The notes under the pieces were generated by a model, which searched no databases, was not told the origin of the DNA, and worked only from the letters and a program-made list of their open reading frames with translations. The position numbers and the translations under genes were made by a program. DNA of 64,000 nucleotides from Metridium senile (Eukaryota; Cnidaria; Anthozoa; Actiniaria; Metridiidae), in NCBI GenBank assembly GCA_949775045.1, contig OX459102.1, positions 226,501-290,500 on the forward strand, written 5' to 3'. Positions 23,201-33,787 of this stretch are shown piece after piece; the stretch's first letter is position 1, and each line of letters begins with the position of its first letter.

Positions 23201-24593
23201 CAAAGAACGTTTCATAGCTATTTATCCAGATGTTGGTAGCATGCATTGTTTAACGTATTTAGCTCATATATTTACATTGTAAGAGAAATCCAGTATCTAT
23301 AGCAAGTAAAAACCGGACAAAACGTCGAAAGAATATAAGAAAATAACAAAAACATAAATACAAACATAAAAATATTATACCTGTTTGTGATTTTTATCGT
23401 GTCAATCTTAGACAAACACAAGTATTCTACTTATTGGGGATATTCAGACTCACACTCAATAACCCTACATCGAATATTTCAACACATATTTCACACACAC
23501 TCTACTCAACTGCTTTTTTGTGGAGAGAGTAAAAACCGTATAACCCCTTAGCATAATGCCCAAGAGAACAACATACACAGTTGTATAACTCACGTCCACT
23601 CATTTTGTTGGTGAGACCTGATGCACGAATTCAAACAAACAAGTGTGAATTTGTGCGACGTCGTGTCGCGGGGACAAAATTAAGTCGCGGGGACAACAAC
23701 GTGTCGCCGCGTCGTACGTGTTACAGCGACTTTTCTCCTAGTGTTTATCGGCCTTTTACCATCAGCCGAAGCCCCAAAAAGACTCATTTATGTTATAGTT
23801 TTAATTTGACCGTTTTCCTCGCATACTCATTCATCCAATCGTTCCAAGTAAATTGTGTCAGTCGTTTGTTAAACTAACGAATTATATTACAAAAGAAACT
23901 AATAATATTTCACACTTGACACGGTTTTCTTTGTTATTCATAGTGATGTATCTCGGATATAATCCCCTTATTATTCCAATTCAAGGCTTATATCTAGATA
24001 TAAACCCGGGTCTATATTTATAAGTAAAAGCATGGCTTGAGGGGGATTAGTGATTAAAACGGTAGTCAGTAAAAACCAGACCGAGTTTTCGCAATTCGTG
24101 CAAGAGTCAAAAATTAGATTTCGCTCATATTTTAACCATAGTTAGGCCCTGACGTAAAAAGAACTGCTATATATTTATATATTATATTATATCATTTATT
24201 ATATTATATTATTTATATATCTATACCGCTTAGTTTTTTCGAGAAAATCGAAGAAAATTGTTTTCGGCTGCCGATTCGCTAATTTTCGACCAATAATTTA
24301 AACCAATTTTGAAAGCTTGTCCCAATCAAATTAAATAAATTATCGCTGTTTAAAGACATTAAAATTGTTAAATAGTATTTCAAGAAACATTTTGAAGACT
24401 TTTATGAACTTTCGTAAAATCCTTCGACTTTAATAAATACATTTATTTTTAGAGGACACGTTTAACCTCTCTAAAAATTAATAGGGTGAAAATATTCAAA
24501 GTTTTTACCATGTGCCACGCAAAATTTTTCCCAAAAAAGCATCTCAAGGCTAAGTGTTATTAATGGCCTCTACGATACAAGTTAAATTGGTTT
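23201..24593. other. Non-coding, nothing recognised
   Basis: AT-rich with TATTATATTATA simple stretches near 24.18 kb. The 98-codon frame at 23581 has no domain features. Confidence 0.4.
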
Positions 24594-26405
24594 GTGTTAG
24601 CTTTCAAGATGGAAAACGATTTTGAAGACTAACAAGAAGTTTATATATAGAGACATATGAAAAGCAATGATACATTAAAAAAGGGATCGAGAATTGATTA
24701 AATTTCAAATCGAATCCGTCTGCAATTCTATGAACATGTTCCAGAGCTAGCCTAAATTTTTTCCATTATATAAAAACACAAACAAAAAAAGCATCAAAAA
24801 CCGAAAGAAAACTGAAATCTTTTTGCCATCAGTTCAAAACGTCAGTTTTTTATGTATTCTAATGTAATTTGACATTCTATCTAATGGGGGCCTTATGGGG
24901 AAATCAAGATTTCATTACAAAGTCACAATTTTTGTCGGACAAAAACCTTTAATTTCTGTGGCAGAGTCTACAACAGATCGAGTTTAACAATGACACAGAC
25001 ATTTCTGTGGCAAAGAGTCTACAACTGAATTTAACAATGACACAGAAATTTCTGTGGCAAAGAGCCTACAGCTGAATTTAACAATGACACAGAAATTTCT
25101 GTGGCAAAGAGTCTACAACTGAATTTAACAGTGACACAGAAATTTCTGGGGCAGCGAGTCTACAACTGAAATTAACAATGACAAACAATTTCTGTGGCAG
25201 AGAGTTGAAGACATTTCTGTGTCAAAGAGACTACAACAGAATTTAACAGTTACACATAAATTTTTGTGCAGAGAGATTCTATAATGGTTTGATAGTGGCA
25301 CAGAATATCAGTATTCATAACTTGAAAATACATTTTCTAAGTCTTCCATTTAATTAATAAACCTGGAAATGAGAAGTGTAAGAATACAATCAAATAGTTA
25401 TTATGTTAGCATGGTTCCATTTTCCTACTGCACGGTAAGAGTCCACAAAATAAACTGAATGGATATGCGTTTAAATATTTCACAATTTTGCTGAATTTTA
25501 AAATACTTTTATGTTCAGCAATAAATTGGTTCCTCATATTTTCCTGTATGTAAAGGCCATGGTGCAGTATTGATCAGGTACGTCCAATGATTCTATAATA
25601 ATAAGATAAAAAGCACATATTTTATTCAGTTACTAATAAGAATGAAGATTACAATGCAAAATTTAAATGACATTTTCATGTTCATCTTTGTGCTCAAACA
25701 ATCTTTTTGTAAACACCTAAGCTCAACAAATTAGACTGTTATCACATGAAAAGTTTAAAGCTGTTTTGGGTCATTGATACAAATTTGCTAAAAGCAAGAC
25801 AAATGTGTTGATTAAATAAGTATTTTTCCGTACTCAATGAGAATACTGTCTATCATACAGATCTGTGTCATTGTTTTAACAATTCTGTTGTAGTCTCTTT
25901 GACACAGAAATTTCTGTGTCATTGACACTCGGTTGTCAACTCTCTGCCACAGAAATGTCGATGCCAATCAACTGGAATGTGGATTTGTATATACGGTGAT
26001 TGGCTTTTCATAAACTGTAATGGAATCAAACTGTTGTGTTTCGATTACGATCTTTTCTATCCACTCCACAACTGAGTTCCTCCAACAATATATATAGTTA
26101 AGATATCTAACACCAGTTTCAAAAATAATGAAAATAATAAAACAACAATTAACTGCTAAACTTCATTTAGGTTGTAATAAAAAGTGTTCAAATCTAGTAT
26201 ACGTAGTTTAATTTACAGCAAATTTTCTGATGTTTTGATAAAAACTGCCAATAGATGTGATTAGAGACCATAGCAATTGCAGACGGTTATGATTTGAAAT
26301 TAAATCAATTCTCGATTCTTATTTTAATGTATCATTCCTTTTCAAATGGCTCTATAAACTTCTTGTTAGTCTTCAAAATCGTTTTTCCATCTTGGAAGTT
26401 AACAC
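24594..26405. mobile_element. TIR element (1.8 kb) with internal 47-bp repeats
   Basis: About 150 bp at the left (from GTGTTAGCTTTCAAGATGG) is inverted at the right end (CCATCTTGGAAGTTAACAC). Inside, 24955-25290 holds about seven 47-bp units, and 25860-25975 holds related units in inverted orientation. No transposase is visible, so non-autonomous. Confidence 0.75.
24955..25290 (+). repeat. 47-bp tandem repeat, about 7 units
   Basis: Units begin TCTGTGGCAAAGAGTCTACA and contain AATGACACAGAAATT; one unit is shortened. Confidence 0.85.
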
Positions 26406-27166
26406 GAAGCCACTTTAAATCTAAAATAGGGTTACAATATGCAAATTGCATTGATCATGCAGACACATGAAATTTACACATTTTCCTCATCTTCGAGAGT
26501 GTAGAACAACGCGAAAAGTAATTTCCCCAAACCAATTTAAGAGCGGCTTTCCGTTAAAATCACGCTTATTTGACCCCTCGGGTCGTTGATGCTTATCACA
26601 AAATAGACTGTAAACTAGCTGTTTCTAATAGAAAGTGAGATGCTGCGAGTCATTTAAACTGGATATTTTAGAGTGAGGTCTGTTTGTTTTGTTTTGTGTT
26701 ATAATATTTAGTACTGATATAAGTGCAAAATATTGCAAATTTTTAGTGTTATTGAATTGGTTTATTATTTAGGTTGATCAGCCTGGCTTCCTACATGCAA
26801 TTGTGTGGATCGAAGGCGATTTTAGCAAAAAGCTCTTAAATTCTTAGGCGATGTTAGGCGATTTAAGGCGTTCTGGGCGATCTTATAAACCGGAGAAGGC
26901 CTATTTGTACATGTAGATTAACTATTAAAAAGATGAATTTATATGTTTTGAAAAAATTTATAGTTAAATCAAAAAACGTATAATTATATTAGTTACTTGT
27001 TTCTTTGATTTGATGTCAGTTTGTATTGGAATAGTCCAGCTTTCATGTCGTTGTTCTTATCTACTTGGCTGATTAATCTGCTTTCTGGGAATTCGAGGAT
27101 CGAGTACTTGAGTATGAAAACGGTCTGATATTGACATGTTTTAGAAAAACTCTTTCCGAAAAAACT
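26406..27166. other. Non-coding, nothing recognised
   Basis: Contains repeated AGGCGAT motifs near 26.81-26.88 kb, otherwise unremarkable. Confidence 0.4.
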
Positions 27167-27785
27167 TTAGAAAGTAACAGCTAGAAATTTTATATTGTCT
27201 TGAGCAAACCATATACCCAAAGCCAACGCTGATTTGGACGAGTAAATCGATGTAGAAGTGCGAGAAATCCAATTAAATTCGGCTTCAAATCCAAGATGGC
27301 GAATTAATTTGCTTGGGCTTCCTGATGTCGACCCCAGGGTGATTGTTGTCAGCGGGTTGTATAATGAGTTCATAAACATTGTCTCAGCTATCGAGCCTTT
27401 GATCGGGATTAGTTTCGCTGCTCGCTGGGGCTCGCAGCAAATATCTGTACGCAGCCTACAGAGCAGGCGTTCTTTTGGATTTTTTGAGAATTTAGGATCT
27501 TGGGCTTCCTGTGTTAATTTTTTGACCGCGCAAAATATGCGTTCTTTTGGCTTTTTTGAGAATTTAGGATCTTGGGCTTCCTGTGTTAATTTTTTGACCG
27601 CGCGAAATATGGAGCTTAGCCAAAAATGGAGTGTAGGGGGGAGTGGGGAGAGAAAGAAGGGAACGCCTGCCCGCATCCATTGTCTTTTTGTGGCATTCGT
27701 TCGTGGACGAACGAGGGTCACTGATTGGCTCGGCTTGAATATTTTTGATGGGCACCTATCATTCATACATCAGTTCAGCTTGTAG
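27167..27785. repeat. Dispersed repeat with internal 72-bp duplication
   Basis: A 72-bp unit is duplicated in tandem at 27467-27610. Long frames on both strands (175 and 199 codons) overlap fully and duplicate with the repeat. The minus-strand phrase VPFFLSPLPPT is of a kind seen in repeat-derived predictions in coral genomes. I treat both frames as repeat-derived, not genes. Confidence 0.5.
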
Positions 27786-28047
27786 TGTTTATGTATCGGT
27801 AATCTGCGAACAGAGACTACACTGAAGAGTTTTCTTTGCTTTTGGGAATGTGACTTTAGATTAAAGTGCTACTCTGACGAAAAAGGGTGTATTTTTTGTA
27901 TACGTACCTTGAAAAATTTATAAAAATTCTACCATTGCAGTTTATTTGTGAACCATTTGATTGCGTTTTCTAATAAGAATAGCGGTGCTAAACCCGTTTT
28001 TCGAGGCCCGAGCGTAAAGCCGACTGAAGAAATAGTCAAAAAGGAAG

Positions 28048-28055
28048 TGACGTCA
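28048..28055 (+). promoter_or_regulatory. CRE-like site TGACGTCA upstream of THAP remnant
   Basis: A perfect 8-bp CRE about 120 bp before the ATG of the THAP remnant. The same site precedes both genes of the large transposon at 35-48 kb. Confidence 0.35.
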
Positions 28056-28170
28056 TCGACTTAACATGAAGTGCGAAATTATAGAATACACATAGAACCG
28101 CGTTGGACGCATTGGATTTTCGATGTTATGTACTCTCTAAATATTGAAAAAATCGCCTTGAATTAGGAAG

Positions 28171-28420
28171 CATGTCTTTGCAACGATGTGTTGTTCAGGG
28201 TTGTAGCAAAACATCAAACTTGCAACAAGGAATTTCAATTCATAAGTCGCCCAAAGACAAAAACAACGCTATCAAAGTGGTGCAAGTTTGTCAAAACACA
28301 TAGTCTCAACTTGATCCACGTTGTAGATTTGTCATCGATGTTCCGAACACTTCGACAATTCTTGTTTTCGACAGAAGTTTCATATAGAAGGTTCCCCTAG
28401 GATACTATCTCCAGGGTCAG
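28171..28420 (+). pseudogene. THAP zinc-finger domain remnant, frameshifted
   Basis: From the ATG at 28171 the frame reads CVVQGCSKTSN, then GISIHKSPKD. It shifts to a second frame for LSKWCKFVKTHSLN and to a third for CSEHFDNSCF, which is the second Cys-His pair of a THAP domain. All landmarks of the C2CH finger are present but in three frames, so the gene is dead. It may come from a P-like or other THAP-bearing transposon, or from a host THAP gene. Confidence 0.7.
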
Positions 28421-28455
28421 TACCAGTAGTATCAGAAAGAGAGTTGACCGCCACC

Positions 28456-28711
28456 GTGAAATTTGTTCAAAATGGGAATAGAAAAAATGGCGGGGAAATT
28501 TTTGGCGCGAATTTTTCGGCGCGAATTTTTTGGCGCGAATTTTTGGACAATGCCTAGAGAGTTGGATAAATGAACCATGGAATGCACTGATGCATCATAT
28601 GGCGTGATCGAATGACTTGAAAATTAGCAACATAAAAACATGGACAAAAACGTGAAATTTATTCAAATGGCAATTGAAAAAAATGGCGGGGAGATGTTTT
28701 GGCGCGAAATG
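28456..28711 (+). repeat. Two direct copies of a GGCGCGAA-rich block
   Basis: 28456-28512 and 28651-28711 share AAAAATGGCGGGGA and TTGGCGCGAA at about 195-bp offset. GGCGCGAATTTTT also repeats three times within the first copy. It lies just left of the virus-like cassette and may belong to its terminal region. Confidence 0.6.
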
Positions 28712-28821
28712 CAGGGTGATCGGAATAATTATTTTTAGCACTAACAATTATTATAGAAACTATTTAATAAATCAGAACGTTGAATTGTATACAGTTAGAA
28801 GTCGCTGACTTTAAAGTGGTT

Positions 28822-29181
28822 ATGGATCCTTTAGCACTTGTGGAGAAAACATTCATTACCACATATGCCGATCGAATTTGTCAAAAACTTGTTGAAATCA
28901 ATGAAGAAGTATGTTGCGATTGTCTTTTTATCAACTTGGAAAAGAGCAGAAAAGATTGTGTGATGATGACTAATGATGAAAAAATAGAAATTTTCTTCCA
29001 TCAAGCAATAAGTACCTTGGATATTGAAAAAATCAGCACTTCAGTTATGGATAATCTAAACCCCTATGATGTATCACCATGCACAAGGGCAAGAATATAT
29101 CAGTGGTTAAATGGATGCCTACCAATATCATGGGACATTTACAGAAGAATATTTGAGACTGTTAAAGTCATGCGAATGTAA
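28822..29181 (+). CDS. Cys-containing Polinton-associated protein, paralogue 1
   Basis: 119 residues. The ATG at 28822 is preferred to upstream non-ATG starts. It carries RICQKLVEINEEVCCDC, then a Cys-containing stretch, and ends YQWLNGCLPISWDIYRRIF. The next gene has the same order of landmarks (LCRRL, CEGC, a Cys pair, then LHGWL with xPISLE), so the two are probable paralogues. Function is unknown. Spaced cysteines suggest a small metal-binding fold. Position at the left end of the cassette suggests an early or accessory role, which is inference. Confidence 0.55.
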   Translation: MDPLALVEKTFITTYADRICQKLVEINEEVCCDCLFINLEKSRKDCVMMTNDEKIEIFFHQAISTLDIEKISTSVMDNLNPYDVSPCTRARIYQWLNGCLPISWDIYRRIFETVKVMRM

Positions 29182-29411
29182 CAAATGAAATTACAAAAAA
29201 TAAGCATATTGAAAGTGTTATTTTTAGAAATAATCGTCACACATTATTTTAACCTTAACTGACGTCATACGTGCAGCTATTTATTGGGGCATTGAGTTTC
29301 AGAAAATCATAATGTTGTTAACCATCATTCCGTTGATATACTGTTGGATACGAGACGCATTAGAGTCTCCACTGTGGTACATCAAAGATCGAGTAGATTT
29401 TGAAGACAAAT

Positions 29412-29918
29412 ATGGCCAAAGTTTTGAACAAGACGGTATTCATGACTGACGAGCCGGAACAAGTGTCACAAATCAAGATTAATCGGATATTCACTTATTT
29501 ATATGTGGATTTATGCCGAAGATTAATCTACCAAGATTTTGAATGTGAAGGTTGTGAAAAAAACTGGCCAAGTCAACGTGACCACGTTTGTTGCATCCTT
29601 AGTGAATATGAGATATTCAATCAACACTATGATGACATTAAGAACAGAGTGGACTTTGAATTATTCCACCAACTTCACGGATGGTTAGCGGAGATAGCGT
29701 GCATACCAATTAGTTTAGAAATCACACAGAGTATTAATCAATTAATCAACATGTCATCGGAAAACATTTGTTCAATGAATATGCGGATTGAAGGAGCCAC
29801 AGATAAAGATGACATTAGGATCACTGAACTTGTTCAAGACTTGAGTGAACGGATAGTGGAATGTTTACCTTTAGATTTTGAAATCTATCCATGGTTGAAG
29901 GACTACTTGAGAGACTAG
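29412..29918 (+). CDS. Cys-rich Polinton-associated protein, paralogue 2
   Basis: 168 residues from the ATG at 29412. It has DLCRRLIYQDFECEGCEKNW followed by SQRDHVCCILSEYE, a possible C-x2-C/H-x2-CC metal site around residues 46-70, then an alpha-helical LHGWLAEI segment. It aligns by eye with paralogue 1 but is longer at the C-terminus (acidic, ending near YPWLKDYLRD). Function unknown. It is followed by about 250 bp before the integrase. Confidence 0.6.
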   Translation: MAKVLNKTVFMTDEPEQVSQIKINRIFTYLYVDLCRRLIYQDFECEGCEKNWPSQRDHVCCILSEYEIFNQHYDDIKNRVDFELFHQLHGWLAEIACIPISLEITQSINQLINMSSENICSMNMRIEGATDKDDIRITELVQDLSERIVECLPLDFEIYPWLKDYLRD

Positions 29919-30169
29919 AAATATGTAAATAACAATCAATTTTAATAAAAGAGAATATGTAAATTACTAAACTAGAATTGAAACTTTGAATAAAAATGTT
30001 AACACTGTCTCATTTGAATCATTTGTGAAAGGGAACTCGTCACATACAGATATGGGTTGTGGGTGTCTGAAAGCCATTCCTGATTTGAAACTTGAAAATA
30101 TTTTTCGAAAAGTTCGTTTTGTTCTTGCCTGTTGTGGCGGCAAGATAGTTATTGAAAACTCGCAGATTG
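29919..30169 (+). other. Spacer before integrase, with overlapping Cys-rich frame
   Basis: A 93-codon plus frame (29986-30267) overlaps the integrase start in another phase and holds GCGCLK and CCGGK. I cannot tell whether it is coding. It may include the integrase leader. Confidence 0.3.
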
Positions 30170-31144
30170 ATGGAGACCGACCAGCTCCTCGAAAACCTAT
30201 ATTACAACACAAATCGAGGAGGAAGCCTGGGAAGTGTAGACGGATTATTTCATGTTGCCAAAAATAAAAATAAGAAGATTACGAAAAAATATGTGCAAGA
30301 ATGGATGAGAGGTCAACGAGTTTACTCCCTTCACAGACCTATGATTAAGAACTTCAGGAGAAATCGTGTTTTTGCCAAAACAATTGATTCGTTGTGGGAG
30401 ATAGATTTAATCGACGTGCAATCACTACATAAATATAACAAAAATTACAAGTACTTAGTGACGTGCATCGATGTCTTGTCGAAATACGCATGGGTTGTTG
30501 CAATGAAAAACAAATCGGCCGATTCTCTACTTGAAGCGTTCAGAACAATACTAAAGGAGTCTGGTCGCAAACCAGAAAAGATTCACACAGACCGTGGAAG
30601 TGAATTTATAAACAAGAAATACCAATCCTTTTTAAAGCAAAAAGGCATCGGGTTTTATCACACATTCAACGAAACAAAGGCCAGTGTTGTGGAGCGTTTC
30701 AACCGAACACTGAAAACACGCATGTATCGATATTTCACATGGAAGGGAACCCTGAAATACATTGACGTATTACCTGAACTGGTGGAGTCCTATAACAACT
30801 CCTATCATCGAAGCATTCAAAGAACTCCAGCGTCAGTGAATAAAGACAACGCAAAACACGTCTGGTTTACATTATACAAAAAGCAGCCAAGCAAGAAAGG
30901 ATATTCATTTCAAGTTGGCGATGAGGTTCGCATTTCTAAGATGAAGAAAACGTTTGAAAAGGGATATTTACCGAATTGGGGTGAAGAAATATTTACCATT
31001 TTCAAACGTATTCCACGCAATCCCCCCGTCTACAAATTGAAGGAATTCAATGGAGATGAGTTAGAAGGAACATTTTATGAACAGGAATTGCAACGAATCA
31101 AAACAAAGGGAAAAGAAGAAGTGTATAAAATAGAAACAATTTAA
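30170..31144 (+). CDS. Retroviral-type (rve) integrase of Polinton-like element
   Basis: 324 residues from the ATG at 30170. The N-terminal part (LLENLYYN, SVDGLFHVAK) is the usual zinc-free leader of Polinton integrases. The RNase H-fold core shows the DDE triad in context: Asp in WEIDLID (about 79), Asp in HTDRGSEF (about 141) and Glu in VVERFNRT (about 175). The C-terminal SH3-like region holds FQVGDEVRIS and YKLKEFNGDELEGTFYEQEL. The frame ends at TAA 31142-31144, immediately before an in-frame chromodomain-like tail, so the protein is probably shortened by a stop mutation. The core is intact. Confidence 0.85.
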   Translation: METDQLLENLYYNTNRGGSLGSVDGLFHVAKNKNKKITKKYVQEWMRGQRVYSLHRPMIKNFRRNRVFAKTIDSLWEIDLIDVQSLHKYNKNYKYLVTCIDVLSKYAWVVAMKNKSADSLLEAFRTILKESGRKPEKIHTDRGSEFINKKYQSFLKQKGIGFYHTFNETKASVVERFNRTLKTRMYRYFTWKGTLKYIDVLPELVESYNNSYHRSIQRTPASVNKDNAKHVWFTLYKKQPSKKGYSFQVGDEVRISKMKKTFEKGYLPNWGEEIFTIFKRIPRNPPVYKLKEFNGDELEGTFYEQELQRIKTKGKEEVYKIETI

Positions 31145-31243
31145 AAAAAGCGTAAACGAGGAAAAAATATTCAATATTTTGTAAAATGGTTAGGATACCC
31201 TGAGAAATACAATTCATGGGTCAATAAAACCGACGTTGAGTAA
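31145..31243 (+). pseudogene. Chromodomain-like tail cut off from the integrase
   Basis: Directly after the integrase stop the same frame stays open for 32 codons and encodes a basic stretch then FVKWLGYPEKYNSW, a chromodomain core with its aromatic residues, ending at TAA 31241-31243. Polinton integrases usually carry such a C-terminal chromodomain. The break is a single stop codon. Confidence 0.75.
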
Positions 31244-31338
31244 CGTGACTGTGTAATTGAACCATGACGTATCCACTTAATAAAGTACTTAAATACCTGT
31301 TGTTGTTGTTAATTGCTCACACTTGAGGTTTGTCTGCC

Positions 31339-32082
31339 ATGGAGTCGCGACAATTCTACGTTACGTTGCCTAGTAACAGTTCAATGACTATTTTTCCAAA
31401 TAACACACTAGCAAAATATAAAGTGAAACTCCCGGAGCATATTAATTTAACGGGATCGTGGGAGGTTGGATTGGCCTCAATTACCTATCCTCACACCTGG
31501 TATAATATTAGAGATGAAAATAGAAGGTATTACTACGACAATGGAAGGGGTGCATGGGACGTCGGCCTTATCCCTGTAGGATATTACACAACAGTTGACG
31601 ATCTAATTAACCAAATTAAGCAGGGACTTCAAAACGATGGTATTACAGGCATTTCACTTAAGTTTGATGATATATCGCATAAAGTGACCATAACATTGGA
31701 TAAAGGAAAACAACTGTATTTTGAAAACGACCTTCGCGTGATATTGGGGTTTGGTAAAGAAGTTATTCTCAGTAAAAGCATTACAGCACCCTACGTGAGT
31801 GACCTGGATGTTGGTCTTCAATCTCTTTTTGTCTACCTCAACATCGTGGACAGTCAGATTGTGGGTGATGTCCGCGCTCCCTTACTGCGCATTGTTCCAG
31901 CGCAGGGTAGAGATGGGGAAATTATCACCATTAATTACAACAATCCTCAGTTCTTACCTCTTGCCACTAAGGAATTTGAGACGTTAGAAGTTCTTATAAC
32001 CAGTGACGTGGGAAAAAAGATCACTTTCGAAAGAGGCCGCGTAGTGTTAACATTGAATTTCCGTCGGTCATCATACCTCTAA
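31339..32082 (+). CDS. Penton-like minor capsid protein (Polinton type)
   Basis: 247 residues from the ATG at 31339 (MESRQFYVTLPSNSS). The N-terminus SMTIFPNNTLAKYKVKLPE followed by SWEVGLASITYPHTWYN is a hallmark of a widespread Polinton/Maverick-associated protein taken to be the penton-type single jelly-roll. The rest is beta-rich with few charged helices (VGYYTTVDDLINQI, VTITLDKGKQL, LRVILGF), as expected of a jelly-roll. No signal peptide or membrane segment. It lies between integrase and the basic core-like gene, 7 bp from the latter, suggesting co-transcription. The frame is intact. Assignment as penton is by family recognition. Confidence 0.7.
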   Translation: MESRQFYVTLPSNSSMTIFPNNTLAKYKVKLPEHINLTGSWEVGLASITYPHTWYNIRDENRRYYYDNGRGAWDVGLIPVGYYTTVDDLINQIKQGLQNDGITGISLKFDDISHKVTITLDKGKQLYFENDLRVILGFGKEVILSKSITAPYVSDLDVGLQSLFVYLNIVDSQIVGDVRAPLLRIVPAQGRDGEIITINYNNPQFLPLATKEFETLEVLITSDVGKKITFERGRVVLTLNFRRSSYL

Positions 32083-32089
32083 AAATAAT

Positions 32090-32416
32090 ATGAGCAAACA
32101 ACGAGGAGGGGAAATGACAGTATTTCGCGGAGGACGTTTTCAGAGGGGATATGGACTTGGTTCATTTTTTCAATCGTTGGCTCGAAGAGCCCTCCCCTTT
32201 TTACAGAAGGGTGCACAATCGTTGGGTCGCGCAGCCTTGAAAGCCGGAACAGATATTACCCAAGATGTTTTAATGGGAAAAAATCTGAGAGAATCAGCCC
32301 GTAGATACTTGTTTAGGATGAAACGTTTTATTATTATTGTTGATAATAAATTAGGGCAAAAGTATAATCAACCGGAGAAAGATGGTTTGAATTCAAATGA
32401 AAATCACAGTAAATAA
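32090..32416 (+). CDS. Small basic core-like protein (adenovirus pX/pVI-like type)
   Basis: 108 residues from the ATG at 32090. It has a Gly/Arg-rich head (FRGGRFQRGYGLGSFF), then an amphipathic helix (LARRALPFLQKGAQSLGRAA) and TDITQDVLMGKNLRESARRY. This layout is typical of the small basic DNA-binding or membrane-active proteins next to the penton gene in Polintons. The C-terminal 30 residues are low in similarity to anything I know. A 500-bp gene-free gap follows, where many relatives hold further genes. Confidence 0.6.
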   Translation: MSKQRGGEMTVFRGGRFQRGYGLGSFFQSLARRALPFLQKGAQSLGRAALKAGTDITQDVLMGKNLRESARRYLFRMKRFIIIVDNKLGQKYNQPEKDGLNSNENHSK

Positions 32417-32917
32417 AAATTATCTTATTGTAGCTATATTTCCCTATCGTGGATATCGGTGACTCTGTTTGACCTTTACGTTGTAAATTGAAAAGTCAAA
32501 GAGTGATCAGTTTTCTTTTTAAACGTATGATAATCTCGTGTTATCCCCATGTTCACCTTTGCCTGATAGGATAACAAAAACAAACCAAAAAAAAGGCTTA
32601 CTTAACTATCAAATCTTTTAATCTATTATCATATTCTGAACGAGAAAGAAATGATAAAAACAAATCTCATTCTTTTATAAATGCGAACATGCGTTGATTG
32701 TGTCGGTCGTGACGGTCGTGACGGTCGTGTCGGCATTTGAAATAATTTTTTTATATACCATTTGGATCATGTACGTAAAATGATTCTTACAGAAATATAA
32801 ATTTTGTGTATATGAAAAGTTTAAATAAAGTTTTAATGGTAGAATTGTTTAAACTATATTTCTGAACCGGAGTTTAAAAAGAAAAAGAAGGGGGTGACTT
32901 ATTTAGAATCATTCAGG
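32417..32917 (+). other. Gene-free gap inside the cassette
   Basis: AT-rich with a triple GACGGTCGTG repeat near 32708-32730. No frame above 60 codons. A possible deletion point for a major capsid or other gene. Confidence 0.45.
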
Positions 32918-33754
32918 ATGGTGCAACGGAAACGAAAAGACTGTCCCATCCCCGGTTGTGGTACAACTCAATTATTGAGACTATCTGATCATTTAGCGAA
33001 AGTTCACCTATTAAATTCTGATGAACGGAAACCTTGGTTGGAACAAGCGCGAATTCAGAATATAAACCCCCCGTCAATCAAAAATGATTTAGTTCAGAAT
33101 CAGCCATTGGCCAGTATGGATGTAACATTTAAAAATCCAACAAATATCCAAATCGTGGGGCCGACATGCTCCGGAAAAACAGTGTGGACCAATAAATTAT
33201 TGCGTCATGTGAATGAGGTGTTTAACGATACTATTGAAAAGATCGTCTATTGTTATGGAGAATTTCAACCTAGATTCGTAGCCATGGAGAGAGAAATTCC
33301 AAACATTCAGTTTGTGGAGGGATTTCCGGACGATATCTATACCCTGTTTGATAAGACACCTGGATTATTGGTTATTGATGACTTGATGAATGAGAGCACC
33401 AATCAAGATACCATGGTGAATGTAATAACCAAAGGTTGTCATCACCACAATATTTCAACCATTTTTCTAGTTCAAAATCTTTTCCCACCTGGAAAACATT
33501 CAAGAACCATCTCCCTCAACACACACTACATCGTGGCGTTTAAACATCCACGAGATTCATTGGGGGTGTCGATACTAGCCAGACAAGCGTTTCCGAGCGC
33601 TACAAAATACGTCATGGAAAGTTACAATAATGCCGTTCAAGTTCCGTATGGTTATTTGTTGTTTGATTTACACCCCTCTACGCCTGATAATATAAGACTG
33701 CGAACTTCGATTTTCCCCGGGGAGTTGCAGGTGGCATACGTGAAACGTACATAA
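32918..33754 (+). CDS. Zinc-finger A32-type genome-packaging ATPase
   Basis: 278 residues from the ATG at 32918. An N-terminal C2H2-like finger (Cys9, Cys14, His25, His30 in CPIPGC...DHLAKVH) precedes a FtsK/HerA-superfamily ATPase. Walker A is GPTCSGKT (81-88), Walker B is LLVIDD (150-155) and a sensor-like Gln lies in STIFLVQNLF. The A32 family drives viral DNA packaging in Polintons, adintoviruses and large DNA viruses. All motifs are intact. The next gene starts 33 bp downstream. Confidence 0.85.
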   Translation: MVQRKRKDCPIPGCGTTQLLRLSDHLAKVHLLNSDERKPWLEQARIQNINPPSIKNDLVQNQPLASMDVTFKNPTNIQIVGPTCSGKTVWTNKLLRHVNEVFNDTIEKIVYCYGEFQPRFVAMEREIPNIQFVEGFPDDIYTLFDKTPGLLVIDDLMNESTNQDTMVNVITKGCHHHNISTIFLVQNLFPPGKHSRTISLNTHYIVAFKHPRDSLGVSILARQAFPSATKYVMESYNNAVQVPYGYLLFDLHPSTPDNIRLRTSIFPGELQVAYVKRT

Positions 33755-33787
33755 ACCTATCAACTGGACATTTTGAGTCATTTGGTC

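Noticed and set aside
27167..27785. 175- and 199-codon frames on opposite strands
   Set aside because: They overlap completely, include a 72-bp tandem duplication, and show no domain. Treated as repeat.
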